A DNA stretch of 64,000 nt, from the NCBI GenBank assembly GCA_903929355.1, contig CAIYUN010000051.1:37959-101958 (forward strand), in the 5' to 3' direction. The translations under genes and the position numbers were made by a program. This stretch comes from an uncultured Opitutaceae bacterium. GTDB taxonomy: Bacteria > Verrucomicrobiota > Verrucomicrobiia > Opitutales > Opitutaceae. Below, piece after piece: positions 27,057-37,370 of the stretch. Under the pieces are notes generated by a model that made no database searches, had not been told where the DNA came from, and saw nothing but the letters and a program-made list of their open reading frames with translations. The stretch's first letter is position 1. Each line of letters opens with the position of its first letter.

Positions 27057-28376
27057 TTACGGGGTGACCGGGGCCGGGGCCGCCGGTGTCGCCGCGCCGG
27101 GAGCGGGCGCGGCCGGAGCGCCGCCCGCATTTGCCGGCCCGGGCGCACCAGGGGTCCCGGGAGCGCCGCCGCGACGGCCACCGCGGCCGCCACCGCCGCC
27201 ACCGCCGCCACCGCCGCCACGACCGACTCGCGGCGGGTTTTGCACGCGGAGGGCCACATCCCTTGCCGCTTTGGTCTCGGTGCCGGACGCGGTGAGGAAA
27301 CCCAGGTCTTTCATCCAATCCATGAACCGCACATCCCATGTCCCGTAGGGATGACCATTGCGGGGGGACAGGCCGCCATTCCAACTGTTGCCTTCGCTGT
27401 CCTTTGAGCCAGGGTGCGCGCCCGCGCCATAAATGTGCAGTTCGACGTTCGGGATGCGCGCGGCCAGCATCGCGGAGAAGTATTGGACGGCCCAGGCGGC
27501 ATGGTCCGAGTCGTCCGAGCCGGCACCGGCGATGAAGGCCGGCGGGGTGTTGGCTGGGATGGCTGGGGGCGTGCGGTTGGGGGCGAACGGCGAGGGACCG
27601 GGGTAAACATCGCCGATAAAGTCCGGCCGCGACGAGACGCCCGCGAGCGGGTCGTCTTTATCGCTGTTCTTGGCGTCCCAGTCACCGAACGAGACGGCGG
27701 CGGGGGTGGCCAGCTCGGCCCCGGCGGAAAAGCCCACGATGCCGATGCGGTTCGGGTCGAGGTTCCATTCCTTGGCATGAGAGCGGATCAGGCGGATGGC
27801 CTGCTGGGCGTCATAGACCTCGTCGGTTTGCGGATTGTAGCCGTCCACCCGCAGCCGGTTGCGCAGGATGGCGGTGCTGATGCCAAATTTGGCAAAGTAA
27901 GGCACAAAGGCCATCGCCTCGCCGCCGACATTGAGGGTGTTGTGCCCGCCGCCGGCCGCGAGGATGATGCAGGTGCCGGTGTTGTTTTCAGCCGGGGCGG
28001 CGTGGAACTCAATCGAGGGATTATGGATGCTTACGATGCTGCCAACGCTTGTCGCGGAGGCGCCGTTGTATTTCTCGGGGACAGTGATTTTCTCCGGGTT
28101 GAGATAATGCGAGTCGGGCGGAAAAAGGGTTAGGATGATGCCGCCGGGCACCAGCATGGCGGGCTGGTAGGGCTTGTCGGTCTGCGGGTTGGGTTGGAGC
28201 GCCGGGCCGCCGCGGCGATTGCCGCGGCCGGCGGGTTGGGCTTGGGCCGAAGGAGTGGGAGCCCCGGCTGCGGGGGCGGCGGGCGGCGGTGTGTTCTGGG
28301 CCCGGAGGGCGGGCGTGAGAGCGGGGAGCAGCAGCAAGGCGAAGGCCGCCGGAAGCAGTTTGATATATGTGTTCAT
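27057..28376 (-). CDS. Secreted alpha/beta hydrolase (Aes/acetyl-xylan-esterase-like) with Gly/Arg- and Pro/Ala-rich C-terminal tail
   Basis: Signal peptide; IILAAGGGHNTLNVGGEAMAFVPYFAKFGIS...IGIVGFSAGAELATPAAV...; tail VGRGGGGGGGGGGGRGGRRGGAPGTPGAPG... Confidence 0.88.
   Translation of the reverse strand: MNTYIKLLPAAFALLLLPALTPALRAQNTPPPAAPAAGAPTPSAQAQPAGRGNRRGGPALQPNPQTDKPYQPAMLVPGGIILTLFPPDSHYLNPEKITVPEKYNGASATSVGSIVSIHNPSIEFHAAPAENNTGTCIILAAGGGHNTLNVGGEAMAFVPYFAKFGISTAILRNRLRVDGYNPQTDEVYDAQQAIRLIRSHAKEWNLDPNRIGIVGFSAGAELATPAAVSFGDWDAKNSDKDDPLAGVSSRPDFIGDVYPGPSPFAPNRTPPAIPANTPPAFIAGAGSDDSDHAAWAVQYFSAMLAARIPNVELHIYGAGAHPGSKDSEGNSWNGGLSPRNGHPYGTWDVRFMDWMKDLGFLTASGTETKAARDVALRVQNPPRVGRGGGGGGGGGGGRGGRRGGAPGTPGAPGPANAGGAPAAPAPGAATPAAPAPVTP
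27186..27221. repeat. In-frame 9-bp tandem repeat (GCCGCCACC)x4 encoding poly-Gly
   Basis: Four consecutive GCCGCCACC units (last ends CACG) inside the esterase tail. Confidence 0.85.
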
Positions 28377-28540
28377 AGGGGAGGAAACGTGGGGGAAATG
28401 TGGGGTCGGGGAAAGACGGCGGCGGCGCGCCGGGAGTGAGCAGATGACGTGGGGATGACGCCGGGGGGGGTCGACTCGAAGGGGAACGGCGAGCATCGTT
28501 GGCGCGCGACCGCTGGCAACTGTAAAAGGGCGGGCTTGGA

Positions 28541-28620
28541 GTAGCGCGGGCATCCCTGCCGGCTCTGGCCGTTTCCGGCTTAAGCCATCCCCCGGAGGCA
28601 GGCTGGGAAGCCTGAGCTAC
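28541..28620. repeat. REP-like multi-stem intergenic element (GTAGCGCGGGCATCCCTGCC ... GGCAGGCTGGGAAGCCTGAGCTAC)
   Basis: Terminal GTAGC/GCTAC complementarity, inner CCTGCC/GGCAGG; right-arm relative at 16572-16602, left-arm relative at 37338-37370. Confidence 0.6.
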
Positions 28621-28625
28621 ACCCG

Positions 28626-30287
28626 TCAATAGACCCACTGCTCGCTCACAAAAATGATCTGCGACGTGCCGCCGCCAGGCGACCAGGAGGGGGACGCCGC
28701 CGGGCCGCCGAGGATGCGCGCCATCAGGTCATTGGCATGGCTGGTCAGGTTGAGGCGGCGGATTTCGACCGGCTGGTTCGCCGGGTCGTCCACGATCCCC
28801 TTGGGGTAGGTGACGAACAACATTGCGGCATCATTGGGCGCCAGGTGGGGAAACCAGTTGTTGTTGTCGTCCACCGTGAGCTGCACGGGCTCGGAGCCGT
28901 CGGGCTTCATCCGCCACACCTGCATCGTGCCGGAACGGTCGGAGCAGAAGATGATGAAGCTGCCGTCATGCGAAAACTGCGGGCCGTAATTCTTGCCCAT
29001 GCCGTTGGTCAGACGTGTGGCCGGGGCGCTGCCGTCCGTCGGGATCGTATAGATGTCTGCGACCGTATCGGTGTCGAAGACGAAGGTCTTCCCGTCGGGC
29101 GACAGGCTGGAGCCAGCGCCGGTGTTGGGGGTGAGCAGCCGGGGGGTGCCCCCGGCGAGCGGCACGAGATACGTGTTGGCGGGAGGGCGTGGCTGCCCGG
29201 GCGGGTGGTCCACGAAAATGATCTGGGCACCATCGGATGACAGGCCGTGCATGCGGCTGATGTGGGTGAGGCCGCCTGTGTCGATCAGGGTGGGGGCGCC
29301 GGCGGCGGTGGGCGCGTTGCCCAGGATGGGCGCCGGGGTCGCCGCCCCGCCGCGCCCGCCGCGCCGGCCGGCCGCGCCCGGCGGCAATTTGATGGGCAGG
29401 CGCAGCAGATGGCCGCCGCTGCTGAAGATCACCCCGCTGTTGTCGGGCAGCCAGAGGGGGCCCTCCATGGCCGTGTCGCTGAGGTAGAGGACCGTACGGT
29501 CCGTGTTCTGGGTCTGAGTGGCGTTCACCGGATTGGAGGCCTGCGTTTCAATCGCGCTGTAGAGCTTGGGCGTGGTGGCGGGCAGGTCGGTTTTCAGCTC
29601 AACGTGGGAGAACGCCACCGATTCGAGGTTGGGCGAGGTGTCGTTCTGGTTGTGCGCGCCGACGGCGAAGCCGAGGTAAAAGGGTTCGGAAAACTTGAGA
29701 CTGTGGGCGGCCCCGGTGAACCTCGGCTCTTCCCCGGCCTGGCCCACGAACAGGGTGATCATGTCCCCGTGTTTCTCGATCCGCACCCGCATGGGTCCGA
29801 TGACGTTGCTCTGCACCTCGCGGGTCGCCTCCCCCTTGGCGTCGCGAAACTGGAGGGCGGCCAGGCCGTTGCCATGCAGCGCGGCATCCACGTAGGCCGC
29901 GTCGGCGTCGAGGTTCTGGCGCACCATCAAACAAGCCTTGCGATGCACGTCCGGCGTGCCGGTCGGGTTGTCGAGAAAGGTGATGTCGGCCGCGAACGTG
30001 AAATCTCCCGACAGCTTCCGCCATACGAAATGGCCGGCGTCCACCTTGGCCCAGATGTTGTTGCCGCCGCCGGTGACGGTGTAGGTCTGCCTGACGGCGT
30101 CGAACATCGCCTTGCCGGGGGCGGGCGTGATGCCGATGTCGCCATGGCTGTCGAACCAGCCGACGGGGTCGGCTGGTTGGGCGGAAGCGGTATGCCCGGC
30201 GGCGAACAAGCCGGCGGCCAGCAACGGGATCAGCTGGCGCAACCGGTCAATGCAGCAGCCACGAGGAACAACAGCGGGGTATGACAT
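28626..30287 (-). CDS. Secreted LamG/DUF1349-like + TolB/PD40 beta-propeller protein (paralogue of 16615-18198)
   Basis: HRKACLMVRQNLDADAAYVDAALHGNGLAALQFRDAKGEATREVQ; PD40 GPQFSHDGSFIIFCSDRSGTMQVWRMKPDGSEPVQLTVDDNNNWFPHLAPNDAAMLFV. Confidence 0.86.
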   Translation of the reverse strand: MSYPAVVPRGCCIDRLRQLIPLLAAGLFAAGHTASAQPADPVGWFDSHGDIGITPAPGKAMFDAVRQTYTVTGGGNNIWAKVDAGHFVWRKLSGDFTFAADITFLDNPTGTPDVHRKACLMVRQNLDADAAYVDAALHGNGLAALQFRDAKGEATREVQSNVIGPMRVRIEKHGDMITLFVGQAGEEPRFTGAAHSLKFSEPFYLGFAVGAHNQNDTSPNLESVAFSHVELKTDLPATTPKLYSAIETQASNPVNATQTQNTDRTVLYLSDTAMEGPLWLPDNSGVIFSSGGHLLRLPIKLPPGAAGRRGGRGGAATPAPILGNAPTAAGAPTLIDTGGLTHISRMHGLSSDGAQIIFVDHPPGQPRPPANTYLVPLAGGTPRLLTPNTGAGSSLSPDGKTFVFDTDTVADIYTIPTDGSAPATRLTNGMGKNYGPQFSHDGSFIIFCSDRSGTMQVWRMKPDGSEPVQLTVDDNNNWFPHLAPNDAAMLFVTYPKGIVDDPANQPVEIRRLNLTSHANDLMARILGGPAASPSWSPGGGTSQIIFVSEQWVY

Positions 30288-30576
30288 GGTGCGGGAAAAT
30301 GAGCCGGCGCCGGTGGCGGGACAAGATATTACTGGCGAGCGATGGACAGAACCAGGCTTCCCGTTTCACCAGAGTTATTACAGAGGGGCGCAAAGATCGC
30401 AGAGGCAGGCACGGTCAGTTTCCTCTGGCCTTCGCGTTCTCTGCGACCTAAGTGCACAAGCTCCGACCTCTGACGTCTTCCTGTTCCCGCTATTCCGGCG
30501 CGGGCGCAAAGCGTTGGAGCATGTCATGAAGCTCGGCGAGTTTCACCGGTTTGGTGAGAAACTCGTTCATCCCGGC

Positions 30577-32352
<1,776 letters not shown>

Positions 32353-32503
32353 GCGGCACAGGGTTATCGGCACACCAGACCCGGGTGGGGGATTAAGTCG
32401 AGTAATATTGGTTCAGCCGCAACGGGTTTCGTTGTTTCTAAAAAGTAGCAACGCACTGGTCGAGCCGGAGTTGGGCGATGGCTGCTCCCTGCCTGCCCCG
32501 CCC

Positions 32504-32962
32504 TCACTTTCCCTCCCGGCCCAAAGCGCTGATCTCGTCCACGAACTCGGTCACGTCGCGGAACTGTTTGTAGATGCTGGCGAAGCGGACGTAGGCGACC
32601 TGGTCCATCTTGCGCAGGCGCTCCATCACCGCGTCGCCGATCGCGCGCGAGGGTATTTGGTGGTCATATTGGGCCTCGAGGATATCGATCACGTCCTCGA
32701 CCAGCATGGAAATCTGCTCGGCGTCCACCGGTCGTTTGTGACAGGCGGCGCGGGTGGCGCGAATGAGCTTCTCGCGGTCAAAATCCTCGCGGCGTCCATC
32801 GCGCTTGATGACCACAAGACCCTCGCGCACCAGCGTTTCGGTGGTGGTGAAGCGATGGTTGCACTCCAGACACTCGCGACGGCGGCGGATGGTCGAGCCC
32901 TCCTTGCTGATGCGGGAGTCGATGACCTTGTCCTCAATGGAGGTGCATTTGGGGCAGCGCAT
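32504..32962 (-). CDS. nrdR: Transcriptional repressor NrdR
   Basis: MRCPKCTSIEDKVIDSRISKEGSTIRRRRECLECNHRFTTTETL...; zinc ribbon + ATP-cone. Confidence 0.96.
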   Translation of the reverse strand: MRCPKCTSIEDKVIDSRISKEGSTIRRRRECLECNHRFTTTETLVREGLVVIKRDGRREDFDREKLIRATRAACHKRPVDAEQISMLVEDVIDILEAQYDHQIPSRAIGDAVMERLRKMDQVAYVRFASIYKQFRDVTEFVDEISALGREGK

Positions 32963-33081
32963 GGGGAAGAAGTAGCGAGTAGCGGGTAGTGAGCAGCGGG
33001 CAAATCGCAGAGGCGAATGGTCGCGTGGTTGGTTGGTTGGTCGATCGGGATGTTCGCTGGTCACTGCTCGCTACCTCCCCG

Positions 33082-33648
33082 TCAGTTCAATTCGAGGAAG
33101 TTCTGGAGAATTTTGATCCCGTGCTCGGTGGCGATGCTCTCGGGGTGGAACTGCACGCCCCAGATGGGGAGCGAGCGGTGGCGCAGGCCCATGATCTCGC
33201 CCTCGGCGGTCTCGGCGGTGATGGCGAGGCACGCGGGCAGGGTGGCGCGCTCGACGAGCAGCGAGTGGTAGCGGGTGGCGGCGAAGCCCGGCGGCATGCC
33301 CCGGAACACGTCGGTGTTGTGGTGCAGGATGGGCGAGGTCTTGCCATGCATGAGGCGGCCCGCGCGAACGACCTTGCCGCCAAAATAATGCCCAATTGAC
33401 TGGTGCCCCAGGCACACCCCGAGGATGGGCTTTTTGCCCGCGAAGGCGCGGATGATGTCGAGCGTGACCCCGGCCTCGGCGGGCGAACAGGGGCCGGGCG
33501 AGAGCAGCACCCGGTCGGGATTGAGCGCGAGCGCCTCGGCGGGCGTGATTTCGTTGTTGCGAAACACGCGTTGCGCCACCCCCAGCTGCCCGAAGCACTG
33601 GACGAGGTTGTAGGTGAATGAATCGTAATTGTCGATGACGAGCAGCAC
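33082..33648 (-). CDS. pabA: Anthranilate/aminodeoxychorismate synthase component II (glutamine amidotransferase)
   Basis: [23 protein letters not shown]...[11 protein letters not shown]...[20 protein letters not shown]...[18 protein letters not shown] start. Confidence 0.94.
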   Translation of the reverse strand: MLLVIDNYDSFTYNLVQCFGQLGVAQRVFRNNEITPAEALALNPDRVLLSPGPCSPAEAGVTLDIIRAFAGKKPILGVCLGHQSIGHYFGGKVVRAGRLMHGKTSPILHHNTDVFRGMPPGFAATRYHSLLVERATLPACLAITAETAEGEIMGLRHRSLPIWGVQFHPESIATEHGIKILQNFLELN

Positions 33649-33728
33649 GGGTGAAATGCGGATTGCGGATTGCGGAACGCGGAATCAAAACCGACTCCCC
33701 CTTCGCTGGCAAATCCGCATTTCACCCG
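33648..33728. repeat. 17-bp perfect inverted repeat with internal ATGCGGATTGCGGATTGCGGAA words
   Basis: CGGGTGAAATGCGGATT (33648-33664) and AATCCGCATTTCACCCG (33712-33728). Confidence 0.75.
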
Positions 33729-33936
33729 GGAAGTATTTGCTATTGCATATTGCTTATCGCTCATCGGGCTATTTCCAGCCTCCCATGGTGGGTCAGCTTG
33801 CGGCCTTTAAGCCTGCAGTGCTTTTCCCGAAAATGGCCCAATCAGCGTTGGCCCATCTTCCTTCCGTTTTCCTTCACGAATTAACAAAAATAACCATTAA
33901 CCATTAACCATCAATCAATAATAGATTCCACCGTCC

Positions 33937-35082
33937 ATGCCTTCCCACTTCCAACTGCTCGCCACCGACACCGCGACCGCCGCGCGGCGAGGGCGGTTGC
34001 ACACGCGGCACGGGACGGTGGAGACGCCCATCTTCATGCCGGTCGGCACCCAGGGGACGGTCAAGGCTGTCACCCCCGTGCAGTTGCGCGACTTGGGCGC
34101 CCAGATCATCCTCGGCAACACCTACCACCTGAACCTCCGCCCGGGCAGCGAGGTGGTGCGCGAACTGGGCGGACTGCACCGGTTCATGGGCTGGGACGGC
34201 CCCATCCTGACCGACAGCGGCGGCTTCCAGGTGTTCTCGCTGGCCAAGTTGCGCGACATCCGGGACGACGGCGTCGCGTTTTCCTCCCACCTCGACGGCA
34301 CCAAGCTCTTCCTCGGCCCGCGCGAGGTGATGGCGATCCAGCAGAACCTCGGCAGCGACATCGCGATGGTGATCGACGAGTGTCCGCCCTGGCCGTGCGA
34401 TCGCGACGAGTGCGCCCGGGCCTGCGCGCGCAGCCTGCGCTGGGCCCGCGACTGCCGGACCATCGCCGCCGACACCGGCTGGCTGACGGCGGGGCACCAC
34501 CTGTTCGCGATCGTGCAGGGGTCCACCTACGACGACCTGCGCCGCGAGGCGGCGGAGGAGCTGGCCGCGTTGGATTTTCCGGGCTACGCCGTCGGTGGCG
34601 TGAGCGTGGGCGAGCCGGAGCCGGAAATGCTGAAACAGGTCGCCGCCACGACCCCCTTCCTGCCGGCGGACAAGCCGCGCTACACGATGGGCCTCGGGAC
34701 GCCGTCGCAACTGCTGAAAATGGTCGCGCTCGGCGTGGACCTGTTTGACTGCGTGCTGCCAACCCGCGTGGCGCGCAACGGGCTCGCCTTCACCCCCGAC
34801 GGACCCATGAACCTGCGCAACGAGAAATATCGCACCGACCCGCGCCCGGTGGTGGAGGGTTTGGCGAACTACGCGGCTAATTTTTCCCGCGCCTACCTGC
34901 GGCACCTCACCCTGTCGGGCGAGATTCTCGGTTGTACACTGCTCACGATCCATAACCTGCATTTCTACCTCGACCTCATGGCCCAGGCGCGGGCGCATAT
35001 CGAGGCGGGGGACTACGGCGCCTGGCATCTTGCGTGGATCGCACGCTATGAGGCCGGTGCCGCAGCACGCACCGCCTCGTAG
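33937..35082 (+). CDS. tgt: tRNA-guanine transglycosylase (queuine tRNA-ribosyltransferase)
   Basis: HGTVETPIFMPVGTQGTVKAVTPVQLRDLGAQIILGNTYHLNLRPG...LTDSGGFQVFSLAKLRDI...YTMGLGTPSQLLKMVALGVDLFDCVLPTRVARNG. Confidence 0.96.
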   Translation: MPSHFQLLATDTATAARRGRLHTRHGTVETPIFMPVGTQGTVKAVTPVQLRDLGAQIILGNTYHLNLRPGSEVVRELGGLHRFMGWDGPILTDSGGFQVFSLAKLRDIRDDGVAFSSHLDGTKLFLGPREVMAIQQNLGSDIAMVIDECPPWPCDRDECARACARSLRWARDCRTIAADTGWLTAGHHLFAIVQGSTYDDLRREAAEELAALDFPGYAVGGVSVGEPEPEMLKQVAATTPFLPADKPRYTMGLGTPSQLLKMVALGVDLFDCVLPTRVARNGLAFTPDGPMNLRNEKYRTDPRPVVEGLANYAANFSRAYLRHLTLSGEILGCTLLTIHNLHFYLDLMAQARAHIEAGDYGAWHLAWIARYEAGAAARTAS

Positions 35083-35301
35083 GGGCGCGGACTTGCCGCG
35101 CCCTATCTGGTCGCAGTGAGTAGAGAGCGGAATGAATCGGACGCCGGAGTTGGGACACAGGGCAAAGAGGAAACGCAGGAGTTCACGGAGAAAACCATTG
35201 GGTTATGACCCGGACCTTGAAAACGTGGCCTCTCCGATTCTTCTCTCTGTGACCTCGGCTTGGTCCTCTGTGAACTCTGTGACCAAAATCTGGATTCCAA
35301 A

Positions 35302-36261
35302 TTACTTCGCGCCCGCCTTCTTCTTGATAAACCCGCGCTCGCCGAGCCAAGTGACAAAACTGGCGGGCCAGGCGGCGGAGGGCATGTCGGGTTTGTAAAG
35401 ACCCAAACCGAATCCGTGACCGTCCATGCCGAAGATGTGCATCTCCACCGGCACGCCGGCCTTGTGGAACAGAAGGTAGGTGGTGGCGACACCTTCGGAA
35501 ATATTGGGGCGATCGTCGGCCGCGCAGGCGAGATAGGCGGGCGGCGTGGTTTTGTCGGGCGTGCCGAGGCCGGAAAGGTCGGGGTAAAACAGGCCTTGGA
35601 AGTCGGGCTGGCTGCCCTCGTGTTCGATGTCATCGGCGGACTCGGGGTGGCGCGGGTCGGGGCGGAAAGCGGCGAGGGTGGCGATTTTGGCACCGGCGGA
35701 GAAGCCGATGATGCCCACCGCGGCGGGGTTGAGGTTCCATTCGGCGGCGCGGCTGCGGATCGTGCGGATGGCGCGCTGGGCATCGGCGAGGGACTCTTTG
35801 GCGGCGGTGTAATTGGCCCCGGGGGAGCCCCGTTCGAGCCGGTATTTCAGGACAAAGCCGGCGATTCCGTGGTCAGCCAGCCACTGGCCGATGGCGTAAC
35901 CCTCATGGTCAATGGCCAGAAACTGGTGACCGCCGCCGGGCGCGATGATGACGGCAACCCCGGTCGCCTTGTCCTGCGGAGGCAGATAAGGTGTGATGCT
36001 CGGATTGTGGATGTTGGAGACGTCGGTGTGGTTGTAAGTCGCGCCGACATGAAAAATCACTTTCTCCGGCTCGTCCTTCCGAGCCTCGGAGCCCGGGGCG
36101 CCCTTCGGCCAAAGCGGGATCGCCGGTGGGTGCGCGGGCTCCGTGCCTGGATAGTCGCCCGGCGGCTGCGCGGCCCCGAGGAAGAGGAGCGGCGAGGCGA
36201 GCAGCAAAAACGCGGCGGAAAATGTCCGAAAATGCGATGAGTTTGGGGCAGTGGGGGGCAT
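35302..36261 (-). CDS. Secreted alpha/beta hydrolase (Aes/acetyl-xylan-esterase-like)
   Basis: MPPTAPNSSHFRTFSAAFLLLASPLLFLGAAQ; VAVIIAPGGGHQFLAIDHEGYAIGQWLADHGIAGFVLKYRL...VGIIGFSAGAKIATLAAF...HIFGMDGHGFGL. Confidence 0.9.
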   Translation of the reverse strand: MPPTAPNSSHFRTFSAAFLLLASPLLFLGAAQPPGDYPGTEPAHPPAIPLWPKGAPGSEARKDEPEKVIFHVGATYNHTDVSNIHNPSITPYLPPQDKATGVAVIIAPGGGHQFLAIDHEGYAIGQWLADHGIAGFVLKYRLERGSPGANYTAAKESLADAQRAIRTIRSRAAEWNLNPAAVGIIGFSAGAKIATLAAFRPDPRHPESADDIEHEGSQPDFQGLFYPDLSGLGTPDKTTPPAYLACAADDRPNISEGVATTYLLFHKAGVPVEMHIFGMDGHGFGLGLYKPDMPSAAWPASFVTWLGERGFIKKKAGAK

Positions 36262-36410
36262 GGAAGTGTAGTTGAGCAAAAACACCCGGCGATGCGTGGG
36301 TCCAGAAATAAATGTTTGTCCACAGCCACCAAGAACCAGGAACCAAGAACTTCTACCCCCTACCCCGGTCTTGCCATTCCGCACTCAGCAGTCTTCACTC
36401 CGCCATTCCC

Positions 36411-37337
36411 ATGAGAATCCTCGTCACCGGCGGCGCCGGTTTTCTCGGCTCCCATCTCTGTGACCGCCTGCTCCAGGACGGGCACGAGGTCGTCGCCATC
36501 GACAATTTTTTCACGGGGCGGAAGGGCAACCTCGCCCATCTCGCCGGCCACCCGCGCTTCGAGCTGGTGCGGCACGACATCATCGACCACTTCAAGTTCG
36601 AGGTGGACCAAATCTACAACCTCGCGTGCCCCGCCTCGCCGCCGCACTACCAGTACAACCCGATCAAGACGATCAAGACCTCCATCCTCGGCGCGATCAA
36701 CTGCCTGGGCCTCGCCAAGCGGGTGCGCGCGCGGGTGTTTCAGGCCAGCACGAGCGAGATTTACGGCGACCCCAAGGTCCACCCCCAGCCCGAGAGTTAC
36801 TGGGGCCACGTCAACCCCATCGGCAGGCGTTCCTGCTATGACGAGGGCAAGCGCTGCGCCGAGACCCTCTTTTTTGACTACCACCGCGAGCACGCGGTGG
36901 ACATCCGGGTGGTCCGAATTTTCAACACCTATGGCCCGCGGATGCTGGCCGACGACGGCCGGGTGGTCTCCAACTTCATCGTTCAGGCCCTCAAGGGCGC
37001 CCCGCTCGGCATTTACGGGGACGGCTCGCAAACGCGCTCCTTCTGTTTTGTGGACGACCTCATCGAGGGCTTCGTGCGCTTCATGAATCAGACCGAGACC
37101 GTGGGCCCGATGAACCTCGGCAACCCGGGTGAGTTCACCATGCTGGAACTCGCCCAGCACGTCCTCAAGCTCACGAAGAGCAAGTCCAAGATCGTGTTCC
37201 AGCCGCTGCCCCCCGACGACCCGAAGCAGCGCCAGCCCGACATCACGCTCGCCAAGAAAGTGCTGAAATGGCAGCCGAAGATCCCGCTCGACGAGGGCCT
37301 GAAGCGCACGATCGCCTACTTTAAGAAGCAGGCGTGA
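36411..37337 (+). CDS. UDP-glucuronate decarboxylase (UDP-xylose synthase), SDR family
   Basis: [44 protein letters not shown]...[21 protein letters not shown]...[42 protein letters not shown]. Confidence 0.94.
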   Translation: MRILVTGGAGFLGSHLCDRLLQDGHEVVAIDNFFTGRKGNLAHLAGHPRFELVRHDIIDHFKFEVDQIYNLACPASPPHYQYNPIKTIKTSILGAINCLGLAKRVRARVFQASTSEIYGDPKVHPQPESYWGHVNPIGRRSCYDEGKRCAETLFFDYHREHAVDIRVVRIFNTYGPRMLADDGRVVSNFIVQALKGAPLGIYGDGSQTRSFCFVDDLIEGFVRFMNQTETVGPMNLGNPGEFTMLELAQHVLKLTKSKSKIVFQPLPPDDPKQRQPDITLAKKVLKWQPKIPLDEGLKRTIAYFKKQA

Positions 37338-37370
37338 AAAAGCGGCGCGGGCATCCCTGCCTCCGCCCAA

